A stretch of DNA of 64,000 bases from an uncultured Thermoguttaceae bacterium (GCA_938084835.1 CALKER010000007.1:248001-312000), one strand, 5' to 3'. Positions 8,231 to 18,921 are shown, counted from the first letter of the stretch. The notes: generated from the sequence alone by a model not told the origin. Made by a program: numbers and translations.

Positions 8231-9055
8231 AGAACTCCTTAGTCAGACAAAACTTCGTTCAAAATTTCGCTTGCCGGTCGATCGGCATCTGACGTCCAAG
8301 CTATGAAACCTAAGCCCCCACAATAACGAGAGACAGCTCCGGCCATGTGTTTTGCGGGAATCTATGCCGGTTCACTTCCGCCTGAGGGGCGACAGTGTTT
8401 GTAGGAGCTTGCCACGTGCGAGGGCAAAACTCCCCCGCCAAAAGCCCACTCCCGGCAGCATACGTTCTTATCGCCGAGTGGCACCACCTGTCACCGCCGT
8501 TGCCACATTTTTGGAGTAACTTAACGCCAAATTTTGCGATAATTTAATGCCCATCGGGCGTTTTTCAAGGGCCGATAAGGCTCGAGTGTGCCGCGACTTA
8601 TCCTGCTGACACCACCCTAGAAACACAAATCCCTTTATCTGGGGTGGATCACGCGTATCACCGCAGCTGGGTGGCGGATCACCAAAACGCCGGCGTTACT
8701 GCACCCCACGGAATGGCAACCGAAAAAATAAGGCTAGAGACCGGCGCTTCTGGCGGGTCTGCGCCCAACAACCTTCAACTGGTCGCTAGCCCGCAAGGGG
8801 TGTGTTCGGCCCACCTTCGAGGGGATTTGTTCTGCCAGATAACATTGTTCCTAGGTCCCTTGGCCGATCGCAGCAAGTCATTCGCTGAGCGAGGCGGGTC
8901 GTCCTTCAAGGAGAAGCCCGTGATGATAGTTTTCCTTATCCCACGCGTCCCAATCCAAAGAGCCTCCCGGAAGCTACCCAAGTTTGCTCCTACCCAAAAA
9001 AACAGCCAGCTCGCTCCTTCTGCACGGAATTGTTTCTATTTGGCCTGGGATAATC
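8231..9055. other. 825-bp gap without a supported gene
   Basis: It contains the upstream region of the acyl-CoA synthetase. A 211-codon plus-strand ORF (8644-9279) runs into the photolyase gene on the opposite strand and shows no family resemblance or ribosome binding site, so it is not called. No repeats or RNA gene are seen. Confidence 0.6.
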
Positions 9056-10636
9056 CTAAGGTGTCCACAAGGACTTTTGCCGCGAAGCATAAAGGCCTAA
9101 GTAATTTTTCAGCCGGAGTTTCCGGGCTGCCGCATCTGTGGACATATACCGAATCTTGCCAAAAATCGGACGCTCCGGTCCCCACGGACGATCATAGCGT
9201 CCCAAGATCCAAAAGATCCCTGAGTACGAATTGGGATCCTCCGCATCGAGTGCATACTTGTTGTTCAAATCGATCATAATCTCCAGGGCTTCTTCAGCAG
9301 TTTTTGTCCACTCCAAGATCTTCTTACCCCAGAGCATTCGCATATAGTTGTGGACAAGTCCGGTAGTGCACAGCTCGTTCTGGGCCGCGTTCCACAGGGG
9401 GTCGTGCGTTTTTGCCGCCTCGAGCTCCGCTCTGCTGTACACGTAGGGACGCTGGTCCGAATTGTGTTGACGAAGCGTTTCCTGAGCCCAACGGGGAAGG
9501 CTCTCGAAGCGGTCGTAATTGTCCACCAGCATGGTGAAGTTAAAGCCGATCTCCCGCCACGTGAGCAGTTGATCGAGGAATACCTCAGCACCGCGGCCCA
9601 TGCCAAGGAATCCCACCGATCCATCGGCTTTTCGCCGGCATCGTTCAGGTGTCCACCCCTCGGCCTGAACCAGCGCGGCAAAAATCTCCTGGGGCGAAAG
9701 AAAGCCCCAATGCAGATAGGGCGATAAGCCACTTGTCGCACGCAGATCGGGATGATTGCGGTGGTCGGCATAAGTAGGCAGCTGAGAGAGGACAAACCGG
9801 TCAAGTCGCTCCCGCGCAGCACCAGTTCCACCCGGAATGTCAACAGGACGAACATCGCAATCAAACCGCACTGATTTCCACCGGGGATGGCCTGGGCTCA
9901 GCTCCTCGATGTTTAACCTATGCTCATCTAAGACTTTTCTTAGCGCGGCGGGAAGGGACTGTGATGCTTTGAGCTTGGCTAGGGGGCTGGCAAGCGGTTG
10001 CTCTCCGTAAAAGTCCCAAAAGTTCCGCTGCCAAAAGCGACGGAAATCGAACGCGCGGGCGAAAATCTGGGAGCTGGCCAGCAGAGGGACCAGACCGTTG
10101 GAGTCCACGGCTTCTATTCGCCTTTCCACCGTGCGGGCCACTTCCATCAATTGTTTGCGCCATGGACGAAGAGGGTAAAAATCCGTGACCACACAAGCTA
10201 CGAAAGGCGAAAGCCGCCTAAAGAGCTCGACAACTTGGCCTTTCCCCGTCTCCACAAAAGGGTGATAGGTACCAGGCCCGCGCCGTAACTGCTCGGCCTT
10301 TTCCTTCATGCCGCCTAACAAAAAGTGAAGCTGCCGAAGGCTCGACCAGGGAAACAACGTCGACCACGTTTCCACAATAACTAGCGGTTTCCCAAGGGTC
10401 TCTGCCCAAGCCACTGCCCGCTCGAGGGCAAAGTTCCATCCCAGGCGGCGGAAAGCGGTCATCCAATAAAGAACGCAGGCAGCGTCCGCTCGAGGAGTCT
10501 CATCGTTGGTCCACACCAAGCGACGTTGGGGAAAAAACAAGGAAGATGTTTCTAAAGACATTGCATTCACCGGAGAAAAGCCCGCGAACTCTTGGAATAC
10601 TTGCTTGCGGTGCTCAAGCACCCCGAAATTGCGCAC
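9056..10636 (-). CDS. Class II CPD photolyase (deoxyribodipyrimidine photo-lyase)
   Basis: A flavoprotein that uses light to reverse cyclobutane pyrimidine dimers. The class II signature is in the C-terminal half: MRMLWGKKILEWT, then LNNKYALDAEDPNSYSG, GIFWILGRYDRPWG and FGKIRYMSTDAAARK, which form the FAD pocket. SGLSPYLHWGFLSPQEIF lies mid-protein. The N-terminal Rossmann antenna-like domain begins around VLYWMTAFRRLGWN. The 526-residue version starts at a GTG; an internal ATG at 10561 (MSLETSS) would give a 501-residue protein close to family size and is an equally good start. It is on the minus strand, downstream of the kinase gene with a 117-bp gap. Confidence 0.9.
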   Translation of the reverse strand: MRNFGVLEHRKQVFQEFAGFSPVNAMSLETSSLFFPQRRLVWTNDETPRADAACVLYWMTAFRRLGWNFALERAVAWAETLGKPLVIVETWSTLFPWSSLRQLHFLLGGMKEKAEQLRRGPGTYHPFVETGKGQVVELFRRLSPFVACVVTDFYPLRPWRKQLMEVARTVERRIEAVDSNGLVPLLASSQIFARAFDFRRFWQRNFWDFYGEQPLASPLAKLKASQSLPAALRKVLDEHRLNIEELSPGHPRWKSVRFDCDVRPVDIPGGTGAARERLDRFVLSQLPTYADHRNHPDLRATSGLSPYLHWGFLSPQEIFAALVQAEGWTPERCRRKADGSVGFLGMGRGAEVFLDQLLTWREIGFNFTMLVDNYDRFESLPRWAQETLRQHNSDQRPYVYSRAELEAAKTHDPLWNAAQNELCTTGLVHNYMRMLWGKKILEWTKTAEEALEIMIDLNNKYALDAEDPNSYSGIFWILGRYDRPWGPERPIFGKIRYMSTDAAARKLRLKNYLGLYASRQKSLWTP

Positions 10637-10753
10637 GCTTGGCCATTAAATCAGTCCCGGCCTCCCGGCTTCCGCGCTGGCAACTTCCAAGCCTTAAGCG
10701 CCAGAGACCACGCACTTCTAGGCCGGTAGCCGGGAAATTCGTTCCCAGATGAC

Positions 10754-13700
10754 CTATCTGGGCGAGACGCTACTGAGCAAGCGCTGGATTCGCTCTTCCA
10801 CCGCCTTTGGGCGGATCCATCCGAGACCGCGGTTTTCAAGCTCTTCCAACACCAGTCGTACTTCTCTTTCCCCGGGCCGGCCGTCGTTAACTGCTGCCCC
10901 TTCCTCCGCAGGAAAACCAAAACCCTCTCGAGCCAAGACAGCAGCCACGATTGGTTCAGCCCGCTGGTCCCAGTCGCTCCACCCAGGGAATTCATATTCC
11001 CAATCGAGTTCCCACAAGCGGATAGTTTCGTCTTCTCCCCCGCTTACCACCCAACGAGAATTGCAACTGACGGCCACCGAGGACACCGCCCCGTTGTGGC
11101 CCAAAAGAATCCGTTGACACGATCCGCCGCCCCATTCCCAAATGCGGAGGGTGCGGTCCTTCCCCCCCGAAATTAGGAAGCGACCATCGGGCGTCACCGC
11201 GATGGCGTGAACCGGCCCTTCATGGCCAGATAGCTCCCTAACGCACCGCCCGGAGGCGAGATCCCAAACCTTGATGAGCCAATCCTTTCCCGCCGACACC
11301 GCAAAACGGCCATCGGGCAAAAACGCCACGTCGTACACCCAATCGTTGTGAGCTTTAATTATCTGTACACATTTTCCGGAGGACAATTCCCACAGGCGGA
11401 TCGTCTGATCTTCGCCGCCGGAAAGGAGCCAACGGCCGTCCAGGGAGATGTCGAGGGCTTTGATGTATTTTTCGTGTCCCGACATGCTCCGAATACATTG
11501 ACCGGAGGCTATCTCCCACTGGCGGATGATTCGATCCCACCCTGCCGAGAAAAGATAGCGGCCGTCAAGTGAGAACACTAAGTCGTTGATGGGGGCGCTT
11601 ATCCCTTCCAAAGAGCCTAAGACCGCCTGGTCCTGGCAGCGCCACAGGCGTATAGCTCGGTCATGGCCGGCAGTGGCCAGGATATCGCCCCGAGGACTGC
11701 ATTCCACTTTGGTAATCCAATCTTTATGGGCGGCAACAACGGCCAGCTGGACACCCCCTTCTGTTGACCAAAAGCGGATTGTGCCGTCCACACCGCCCGA
11801 GACTATCTTGGGATCGGTCCCGCAGAAGGCCACAGAGCGAACCTCACCCGTGTGGCCCTCGAAGACGTGCAGACACCAGCCGTCGGCACACGCCTTACGA
11901 ATGCAGCGTCGGCCAATTCGGTTCCACAACTCTAACAGCTCGCGGGTGAGGCGATAGCCCGGCAGCTGCCGCGCCGCACGCGCACACTGCAGAGCCTCCA
12001 CATATTGCTCGCTGGCCAGGGCCATTCGTGCCTTCAGGGCAAGTTCCACGAACTGATTCTGGATGCGACTGGCTTCCTCGGAAGTAGTCACTTGGCACAG
12101 AAGAATGGGCGCCACAAAGCGCCGCTGTGGGTCGGTCAAGGGCCCAAGCCGCCACAATCGCAACGATCGCCCAGTACTGCAAGACAGGGCCCATCGGGCA
12201 TCCTCGCTTAAATAGACCCCGGAGATTGGGTCCGTGTGACCTTTGAGGGTGCGCAAGCACCGGCCCGTTGTTACCTCCCACAAGCGAAGAGTTTTGTCAC
12301 TGCTGCCACTGAGAAGCCAAGCGCCGTCAGCGCTCAGGGACATCGAGCGCACAGGCCCGGTGTGCCCTCGAAATACCCGCACCAAACTCTCGTCGGCCGA
12401 TTGCCGCAATTCGATGGTGCCCTCTTCAGTAGCAATAAGGTATTGCTGGCCATTTGCCAGCGATAGCTGACTACTTGCTCCCCACGTTAATTTGCGGAAG
12501 ACCTCCGCGGTGGTGGGCATGGCCGCCTGCTGAACGACGAAATGTCCCTCGCGAGCCTGGCGCAACTGCCATCGCCCGTCGGCACTTGTGGAAATGGCCC
12601 CCACGATTGTCGGCACTTCCAAGATGGCAAGTGTCCGACCGGACTCCACCTCCCACAGGCGGAAGGAGCGAGCGTCCAAGCCGGACAGCACCCGGTCTCC
12701 TCGTGCACCAATGTACACCTCGGTAACATGGGGCGGCTGGCCGGTAAAGGCCCGCACACACCGCGGGGTGTCCCCCGACATCTTCCGAGCTTGTTCCAGG
12801 GCGACCACCACCTCCGGCCCACCACCCAATTGCACGGCATGATCCAAGGCTTCCACCGCCTGCCGCGCTTCGAACCGTTCCAACTGGGCAAGGCCCAAAG
12901 CATAATACGCTTCTGGCGCCTGAGGGCGATTTCGGCACAGATCCTCTAATTGGCTTAGGAACTCCAAATCCGTAAGTCGGCCGCAACGCCATTCCAGCAG
13001 GCCCCGATTGTAAGTGACTTGCGGTTGCCACGGGTGCTCCCGCCAAGCCTGGGACCAAATCTGCATCGCCTCCTGAAAGTTACCCAAATCCAGAAGAGAT
13101 GCCGCACGATTATTGAGCGAATCAGCCCGCAAGTCGGCCGCCGTAGGTTGATACCGTGGATAACGTTCGCCCGTGAGTTCTCGCCACACCGCCCGCAGCC
13201 AGTCGGAGATTTCCACCATGTCGCGCGGGCGATCCTCCGGATTGCGACGGAAACATCGGTGGAGGAGGTCTGCTAAAGAAGCAGGCATTTTTGGAAGGAA
13301 TTTTTCCGGTGGCCCTTGCCTCAAGTAGCTTTCGAACACCTCGCCGGCGGTATGGCCGCCAAAACGACAGGGGGCCCGCCCACAAAACATGGCCAGCACC
13401 ATCACGGCCCAGGACCAAATGTCGGTCCCGCGAGTCAGCTTGACGCGCTGTTCTGGGGGGACGCCCGACTCAGCCTGAACTGCTGCTTGAATCTGCTCGG
13501 GGGAGCAATAGGCTGGGGTCATGCCCCCCCAGCTGACTGTCAAACTGGCTTTCGTCGATTCGGAGGGGGCTGCCGTGGCAGCCCAACGGGCTCGCGCTAA
13601 GCCAAAGTCCGTCACCTTGGGCACATCCCCCTTCATCAGGACATTTTCCGGCTTAACATCCTGATGGATCACGCCGTGCTCGTGGGCGTGATGCAATCCC

Positions 13701-14293
13701 CAAGCTACCTGGATGGCAACGTCGATAATCCGCAGGAGGCTTTCTTCCCGGCTTTTTTCGTACAAGCGCCGACTGCGGATCCATTCCCACAGCGTGCCCC
13801 CGTCAACAAACTCGGCAAACACCCGCGGGATTCCCCCAATACGACGGACGTAATAGCAGGTGACGATATTGGGATGCAGCCCCAGCCGGATCCATGCCTC
13901 GCACTCACGTTCGAAGTTCCGCTTGCCCTGTTCGCTATGAAATTCCCCCGACTTAGGCGATTTAACCGCCAGATCGATTCCCCACCCGTGGTGATACACC
14001 CGATAAACCACGCCCATTCCGCCTTCGGCGTAAGGCTTGTCCGGCCGAAGGGGTCGGACTTCGTAAACATCAAGAATGATATCGCCCACGTTCCATCGCT
14101 CGGGAACCTCTTCGCCCTCACCGGCTTGCGGCTCGGAACGGCCGGCCTGAACAGTCCGCGTGAGCGCCTCGGCAACAGCCGTTAACACAAACCGCGTCTT
14201 ACACTTTGTGCACTGCCCCGTCCGGCCCAAATGCACAGAGTCGATGGAGTACTCCGCCGAACACTTTGGACACTGAACCCGCACCAATCCCAT
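10754..14293 (-). CDS. Ser/Thr protein kinase with zinc ribbon, TPR and WD40 repeats
   Basis: An 1179-residue multidomain protein of a kind abundant in planctomycetes. Residues 8-31 are a CxxC...CxxC zinc ribbon (C8, C11, C28, C31). A Hanks-type kinase follows, with glycine loop AEGGMGVVYRV (89-99), catalytic Lys111 (AVK), catalytic loop HQDVKPEN (210-217) and DFG at 229-231. The loop has HQD instead of the usual HRD, so activity may not depend on an RD-type activation switch. A TPR-like helical region comes next (about 390-510). The rest is ten to eleven WD40 units, most ending in LRLW/IRLW-E (for example SGGEDQTIRLWEL). No transmembrane segment is evident, so it is probably a cytoplasmic signalling scaffold; its substrates are unknown. 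Confidence 0.93.
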   Translation of the reverse strand: MGLVRVQCPKCSAEYSIDSVHLGRTGQCTKCKTRFVLTAVAEALTRTVQAGRSEPQAGEGEEVPERWNVGDIILDVYEVRPLRPDKPYAEGGMGVVYRVYHHGWGIDLAVKSPKSGEFHSEQGKRNFERECEAWIRLGLHPNIVTCYYVRRIGGIPRVFAEFVDGGTLWEWIRSRRLYEKSREESLLRIIDVAIQVAWGLHHAHEHGVIHQDVKPENVLMKGDVPKVTDFGLARARWAATAAPSESTKASLTVSWGGMTPAYCSPEQIQAAVQAESGVPPEQRVKLTRGTDIWSWAVMVLAMFCGRAPCRFGGHTAGEVFESYLRQGPPEKFLPKMPASLADLLHRCFRRNPEDRPRDMVEISDWLRAVWRELTGERYPRYQPTAADLRADSLNNRAASLLDLGNFQEAMQIWSQAWREHPWQPQVTYNRGLLEWRCGRLTDLEFLSQLEDLCRNRPQAPEAYYALGLAQLERFEARQAVEALDHAVQLGGGPEVVVALEQARKMSGDTPRCVRAFTGQPPHVTEVYIGARGDRVLSGLDARSFRLWEVESGRTLAILEVPTIVGAISTSADGRWQLRQAREGHFVVQQAAMPTTAEVFRKLTWGASSQLSLANGQQYLIATEEGTIELRQSADESLVRVFRGHTGPVRSMSLSADGAWLLSGSSDKTLRLWEVTTGRCLRTLKGHTDPISGVYLSEDARWALSCSTGRSLRLWRLGPLTDPQRRFVAPILLCQVTTSEEASRIQNQFVELALKARMALASEQYVEALQCARAARQLPGYRLTRELLELWNRIGRRCIRKACADGWCLHVFEGHTGEVRSVAFCGTDPKIVSGGVDGTIRFWSTEGGVQLAVVAAHKDWITKVECSPRGDILATAGHDRAIRLWRCQDQAVLGSLEGISAPINDLVFSLDGRYLFSAGWDRIIRQWEIASGQCIRSMSGHEKYIKALDISLDGRWLLSGGEDQTIRLWELSSGKCVQIIKAHNDWVYDVAFLPDGRFAVSAGKDWLIKVWDLASGRCVRELSGHEGPVHAIAVTPDGRFLISGGKDRTLRIWEWGGGSCQRILLGHNGAVSSVAVSCNSRWVVSGGEDETIRLWELDWEYEFPGWSDWDQRAEPIVAAVLAREGFGFPAEEGAAVNDGRPGEREVRLVLEELENRGLGWIRPKAVEERIQRLLSSVSPR

Positions 14294-15354
14294 GACAGTA
14301 AGGTCCCCCGAACGTTCCCTTAGCGGCGATGGATTAACCCCTTTTTGTCACAAACTGGGCTCGCGATCTGAACACCCCCGCTAAGAATTCCCCCCAACTT
14401 CACCACTTCCAGTTGCGATTTGGACTTTCACCGGCTCAGTTTGACGTTTCTCCCCAGAGCATCTGTTGCAATAATACCTTCGCAGGCGAGCTCTCCCCAA
14501 GCCCCTAACCTTTTTTCGAAGCTTTTTTGGGCCAACCTTGACCTGACTTTGGGCTTGGCAATTTCGGGCGCTACGCAACTCCTGCGGTTACCTTAACTTT
14601 TTCCACCAGCACGAAGCGCAAGCCGCAGTTTAAACAACCCCCCACTATGGTGGTTTCCGGCTATCTTAAGGGCTCGGTGTTCCGGATAGTCAATCGGGCT
14701 GTCGGTGGCCTTTCATTGTTCTTGACGGACTGCCCGGCTCGTTTTTACACGCTGAGCGATTCGGGAATCACGCCGCGGATAACCTGTGGCATTCCCAGCT
14801 GAGGCGAAGAAACTCCCACCAATCTCATTTTACGCCCCACCATAGAGGATATTTGGTACCCCCAATACCTGGGTCCTCAGATCGGTTTATTTGCTCGGAA
14901 GTGACGCACGGTACCGCCGCAAACTTTCTCTCCCAACTTCAATCCGGAGATGCTCCTAATTTCCTCCGAAGATAAGCAAAGCGAACCATCCCTGCCAGAC
15001 TCGGCTGGATGCCAAATACCCCCTTACATTCAGTACGTTGTTCTAAAGTTCACCCCTCTCTGGTCGCTTGACCGTGGTGAAGCTGTAAAACTTAAGATGG
15101 CCCATAAATGATCGCGGCGAAGCATGTACCAACCAAACCCTGGCTGAATCCGATTTTGGTCGAACGGCCCGTGACTCAAGGTGATCGTGGGCCGAATTCC
15201 AAACGGCCTTATCGGCCTGCGCGACCGCCATAAGGAAGCCCCTCTACAGCTGGGAATAACGATGGCCACGTGACGAGCAAACTAAACCATCCCTGTCGAC
15301 GGCCTAAGCATTTCTAGCCGTCAGCATTGCGGGTAGGATCCCTCCATCGGGGGT
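14294..15354. other. 1.06-kb gap, no supported gene
   Basis: This is the upstream region of the kinase gene, extending to the 3' end of the GYF_2 gene. Only short low-quality ORFs (60-80 codons) are present, and nothing in them is recognisable. No clear terminator, repeat or RNA gene was seen. Confidence 0.6.
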
Positions 15355-16749
15355 TTAATCGAAGTGGACGCCTGGGATAGGAATGCGATTCTCATCTTTC
15401 TCGGGGTCGTGATCTGCGTTCTGGTGTTCCACCGCGGTTTTGGCCGTGGGAAGTCCGCTTCCGGGCTGAGGGGCCCTGCCAGGGGCATCGATCGCCGTCG
15501 AAGGCCCAGCCTCCGAGTCAAGCTCAACACTATCTGTTACTCCAGGCCGGACCGCCAAGTCAGGTCTTGGTTCGGCCGCTCTCAAATCGCTGATCATCTC
15601 CCTTGAGATAATAAATCCCACTCCCTGCGTCACCCCAAACAATTCACCCGGGAGTGTTAAACGCAAGGAGCGGAAATCCTCCCTAGGACACTCGAAAGCC
15701 AGGACATCCGATATCGATTGCCCCGGCCTCAGGACGACGGCGTCAGCTTGACCTTCCAATCGAAACCTCGTACTGATTTTAGGGGCAAGTGCTCGACCTT
15801 TATCGTCTTGGAGAATTGGGCGAGACGACAACGCTACAAAGTGGCTCACACCGGGATAGGAAAATTCTTTGGCTTTCTCGCCACAGGAGATATCCAGCGT
15901 CACAATCACGCATGGGTCGCGCAAACGCCCCCTCCGTCCGGTGGTGGTCACTACGCGGGCATAGCCCAGCTCCACCCTGGCGATTCGCACCACGGCATTG
16001 CCGGGGGTAGCCATCTCAGTAGCAGCATTGAGCCACTTGGTCTGCGACGGGCGAGCCCCTCCTACCCCATCCCCGCTTTCACCCAGCATCCCACCGATTC
16101 GGGTCAGCAGCCGATCCGTATCCTCGTCGACTACCACAAACTCCTGTGCTGGAGGGGAATACCGTCGGTCCGCCAACCGCTGCTTTGCTAACGTTAGCTC
16201 GGCCCAGCGGGCCCGTAGGGAATGAAAAGTCCAAACACTTGCTCCCCCACCTAACGAGACCCCAAACAGAATGACTAGCAAAGTGAGGACCTTCTTGCGA
16301 CGGGCAGAGCGTCTCTGTCGCCGGATTTCAGCAGCCGAAAGCTGCGCCGAAGCACCGCTTCGTCGGGAGGCGTCAGCGCGAGCCCTCACGGCGGACGACC
16401 CAACCGCCACCTCCGGAAAAGCCCCTAAAATCGACTCATGCAGGGGCGCTCCCCCCGGAACACCTTCGGATAAGCGATGGGCCGGGGTATCTTTCGCGCG
16501 GGCCCGAGCTTCTCCGGCCGGCAGCGACTGCCACTCTGAAGGGCTGGGCGAACCCCTCTGGGTAGGCCCGCCACTTACCGGGGGCTGCGGACGCAAGACT
16601 TTCGCCAACGGGACCCAAGGGCCACCGGGGTTCCGACCAATGCTGTCTTCTCCGGTAACAAGCCCCTGCGCAAGAAGGCTTAACACCTGGGACCGACTCA
16701 GGGGCCCTCGCACCTCGGTGCCTATTCGTACATACCACTCATCTTTCAT
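15355..16749 (-). CDS. GYF_2-domain single-pass membrane protein
   Basis: Taking the ATG at 16749 (GGAG 12 bases upstream) gives 464 residues; the longer ORF to 16884 adds an unrelated leader. Residues 1-55 match the GYF_2 domain common in planctomycetes: DEWYVRIGTEVRGPLSRSQV, then GLVTGEDSIGRNPGGPWVP. A Ser/Pro-rich linker follows, then a basic stretch (RRQRRSARRKK) before one transmembrane helix (about residues 195-215). The ~200-residue extracytoplasmic part is predicted beta-rich (VVRIARVELGYARVVT) and not recognised; the C-terminus is low-complexity. The function is unknown. GYF_2 proteins probably bind proline-rich partners (family inference). Confidence 0.7.
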   Translation of the reverse strand: MKDEWYVRIGTEVRGPLSRSQVLSLLAQGLVTGEDSIGRNPGGPWVPLAKVLRPQPPVSGGPTQRGSPSPSEWQSLPAGEARARAKDTPAHRLSEGVPGGAPLHESILGAFPEVAVGSSAVRARADASRRSGASAQLSAAEIRRQRRSARRKKVLTLLVILFGVSLGGGASVWTFHSLRARWAELTLAKQRLADRRYSPPAQEFVVVDEDTDRLLTRIGGMLGESGDGVGGARPSQTKWLNAATEMATPGNAVVRIARVELGYARVVTTTGRRGRLRDPCVIVTLDISCGEKAKEFSYPGVSHFVALSSRPILQDDKGRALAPKISTRFRLEGQADAVVLRPGQSISDVLAFECPREDFRSLRLTLPGELFGVTQGVGFIISREMISDLRAAEPRPDLAVRPGVTDSVELDSEAGPSTAIDAPGRAPQPGSGLPTAKTAVEHQNADHDPEKDENRIPIPGVHFD

Positions 16750-17052
16750 CGCTAGTGTCTCCACCCTTTCTAAGATAGCGGGAGACTGACCTTCCGGAAA
16801 AGAATTTTGCCCTGCGGAAAAGCCGCAGCGCGTCTCCTTCTTTAAGCTGCTCAAGGTCTCTCGCACGAAACCCGGTATCGGCACAAAAATACCGCCGGCC
16901 CCGTCAATAGGTAGGAAAAATAGTTAGGCGTGAGGCACCAAGCGGGTCTTCCCGCGGACCCCAACGGGTTTGAGCCCACCTGCCCTAAAGGACGGTGGCA
17001 CTTTTTGCCGGCTGGGGCTCCCACTCGGTACTCGTACTGCCAGCGAAACGTT
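16750..17052. other. 303-bp gap between GYF_2 gene and glmS
   Basis: Both neighbours are on the minus strand. I see no gene, strong hairpin or repeat here. Confidence 0.5.
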
Positions 17053-18921
17053 CTACTCCACGGTAACGCTCTTGGCCAAGTTACGCGGTTTGTCCACATC
17101 GCAACCGCGGAGCACAGCAATGTGGTAGGCAAGAAGCTGAAGGGGCACAATGAAGACAATTGGTTGAAGGTAGAAAGGGACCGGCGGAAGCTCGATCACA
17201 TCGTCGGCCAGCCTCCGCGCTTCGCGATCGCCGTAGTTCACCAGGGCGATGATCGGGCCGCCACGCGCGCGAATTTCCTGCATGTTGGCGAGGATTTTTT
17301 CGTATACAGGTCCTTGCGGAATAAGAAATACGCTTGGGGTATTTTTGTCCACCAAAGCAATTGGGCCGTGTTTCATCTCTGCCGCAGGATAACCTTCCGC
17401 ATGTACATAACTGATTTCCTTTAGCTTTAATGCGCCTTCCAAGGCCGTAGGAAAGTTGATATGCCGGCCCAGGTACAGTACATTGGTACAGTGTAAATAC
17501 CTCTCAGCAATGCGGCGGACCTGGGGCTCAACTTCGAGGGCTTGTTCCACCCTTTCCGGTAATCGTTCCAGCTCGCTGATAATTTGCAGCCCCTCTTCGA
17601 AACCCAAGTGATGCAACCGGCCAAAGTAAAGGGCGAGCATCGCCGTCACAGCGCATTGGCAACAGAAGGCCTTGGTTGAAGCCACGCCGATTTCTGGCCC
17701 GGCATGCAGGTAAATCCCGCCGTCGGCTTCGCGGGCAATCGAGCTGCCCACCACGTTGCAGATGGCCAAAGTGGGGTTGCCTTTGCGCTTCATCTCCCGG
17801 AGGGCTGCAAGGGTATCGGCAGTTTCGCCACTTTGGGTGATGGCAAAAAGAAGCGTGTTTGGTCCCACGGGAGGATTCCGGTACCTTAGCTCGCTGGCGT
17901 ATTCCACCTCCACGGCTAACCGGGCCAAAGTTTCGATCTGATACTCCCCCACCAGCCCGGCATGCCAGCTGGTGCCACAGCCGGTCATGATGATGCGATC
18001 CACCCGTCGCAACTGGCGAGGCGACAGGTTTAATCCCCCGAATCGGGCGGTGGCGGTGTCTTTGTCTAGTCGTCCGCGCATGCAATTGCGAAGGGCTTCC
18101 GGCTGTTCGAATATTTCCTTGAGCATGTAATGAGGGAAGTTTCCCAGCTCAATATCGCGGGCATCCACATCCAAAGGCCGGCACGAAGCCTCAGTCCGGC
18201 CTGTGTCGCGGTGGAAAACCATGAAGCAATCCCGCGTTAGTAACGCAAGCTCGTGATCGGCCAGATATACCACCTTTTCCGCACATCCGGCAAGCGCTGC
18301 CGGATCACTCGTCACCACGTAGGCTCCCTCGCCAATCCCCAGAAGAACGGGGCTCCCCAAGCGAGCAGCCACAAGCAGATCCGGCCAACGCGGGAAGAGC
18401 ATGGCCAACCCATAAGTCCCTCGCACCTGGCTTAAGGCCCGCAACAAGATCGCAGCCAAATGTTGGAGATCCTCGGGGCGGAGGTGATCTGGAAGCTCTT
18501 CGTCGTGGAGCTGGGCGGCAATTAAATGGGCGACGGCCTCCGTATCGGTAGCCGACTGGAACACAAATCCTTGGCCTTCCAGGCGTTGACGAAGGGCCGA
18601 GTAGTTCTCGATCACGCCGTTGTGGACAACAAGCACTTCCCCCTCCCCGCCGACATGAGGGTGGGCATTTCCATCCGTGGGCGGTCCGTGTGTCGCCCAT
18701 CGAGTGTGGGCAATCCCCAACGACCCAGGACACGGATTTTGGGCCACAAGGCTAGCTAGTTTCTCCACCCGACCCGCCGTCTTTGCCATATGAAATCGTT
18801 TCCGGCCGCTAACTGTGGCTATGCCCGCACTGTCATATCCCCGATACTCTAGGCGCCGAAGCCCCTGGAGCAAAATCGGAGCCGCTTCATGGTTGCCGAT
18901 GTAACCCACAATCCCGCACAT
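17053..18921 (-). CDS. glmS: Glutamine-fructose-6-phosphate aminotransferase (isomerizing)
   Basis: GlmS makes glucosamine-6-phosphate from fructose-6-phosphate and glutamine, the first step to UDP-GlcNAc. The start is the ATG giving MCGIVGYIGNHEAAP, because Cys2 must become the N-terminal nucleophile; AGGGA lies seven bases before it. Glutaminase motifs follow: RRLEYRGYDSAGIA, then ARWATHGPP. The second half has two SIS domains: GCGTSWHAGLVGEYQIE, then AITQSGETADTLAALREMK. The C-terminal DKPRNLAKSVTVE tail is also typical. The 622-residue length is standard. No glmS ribozyme is apparent upstream. A second amino-sugar gene, the NagB-LmbE fusion, lies 2.3 kb away on the other strand. Confidence 0.97.
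   Translation of the reverse strand: MCGIVGYIGNHEAAPILLQGLRRLEYRGYDSAGIATVSGRKRFHMAKTAGRVEKLASLVAQNPCPGSLGIAHTRWATHGPPTDGNAHPHVGGEGEVLVVHNGVIENYSALRQRLEGQGFVFQSATDTEAVAHLIAAQLHDEELPDHLRPEDLQHLAAILLRALSQVRGTYGLAMLFPRWPDLLVAARLGSPVLLGIGEGAYVVTSDPAALAGCAEKVVYLADHELALLTRDCFMVFHRDTGRTEASCRPLDVDARDIELGNFPHYMLKEIFEQPEALRNCMRGRLDKDTATARFGGLNLSPRQLRRVDRIIMTGCGTSWHAGLVGEYQIETLARLAVEVEYASELRYRNPPVGPNTLLFAITQSGETADTLAALREMKRKGNPTLAICNVVGSSIAREADGGIYLHAGPEIGVASTKAFCCQCAVTAMLALYFGRLHHLGFEEGLQIISELERLPERVEQALEVEPQVRRIAERYLHCTNVLYLGRHINFPTALEGALKLKEISYVHAEGYPAAEMKHGPIALVDKNTPSVFLIPQGPVYEKILANMQEIRARGGPIIALVNYGDREARRLADDVIELPPVPFYLQPIVFIVPLQLLAYHIAVLRGCDVDKPRNLAKSVTVE

Noticed and set aside
8644-9279. 211-codon plus-strand ORF
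   Set aside because: It overlaps the 3' end of the photolyase gene on the other strand, has no ribosome binding site and no recognisable family or domain pattern.
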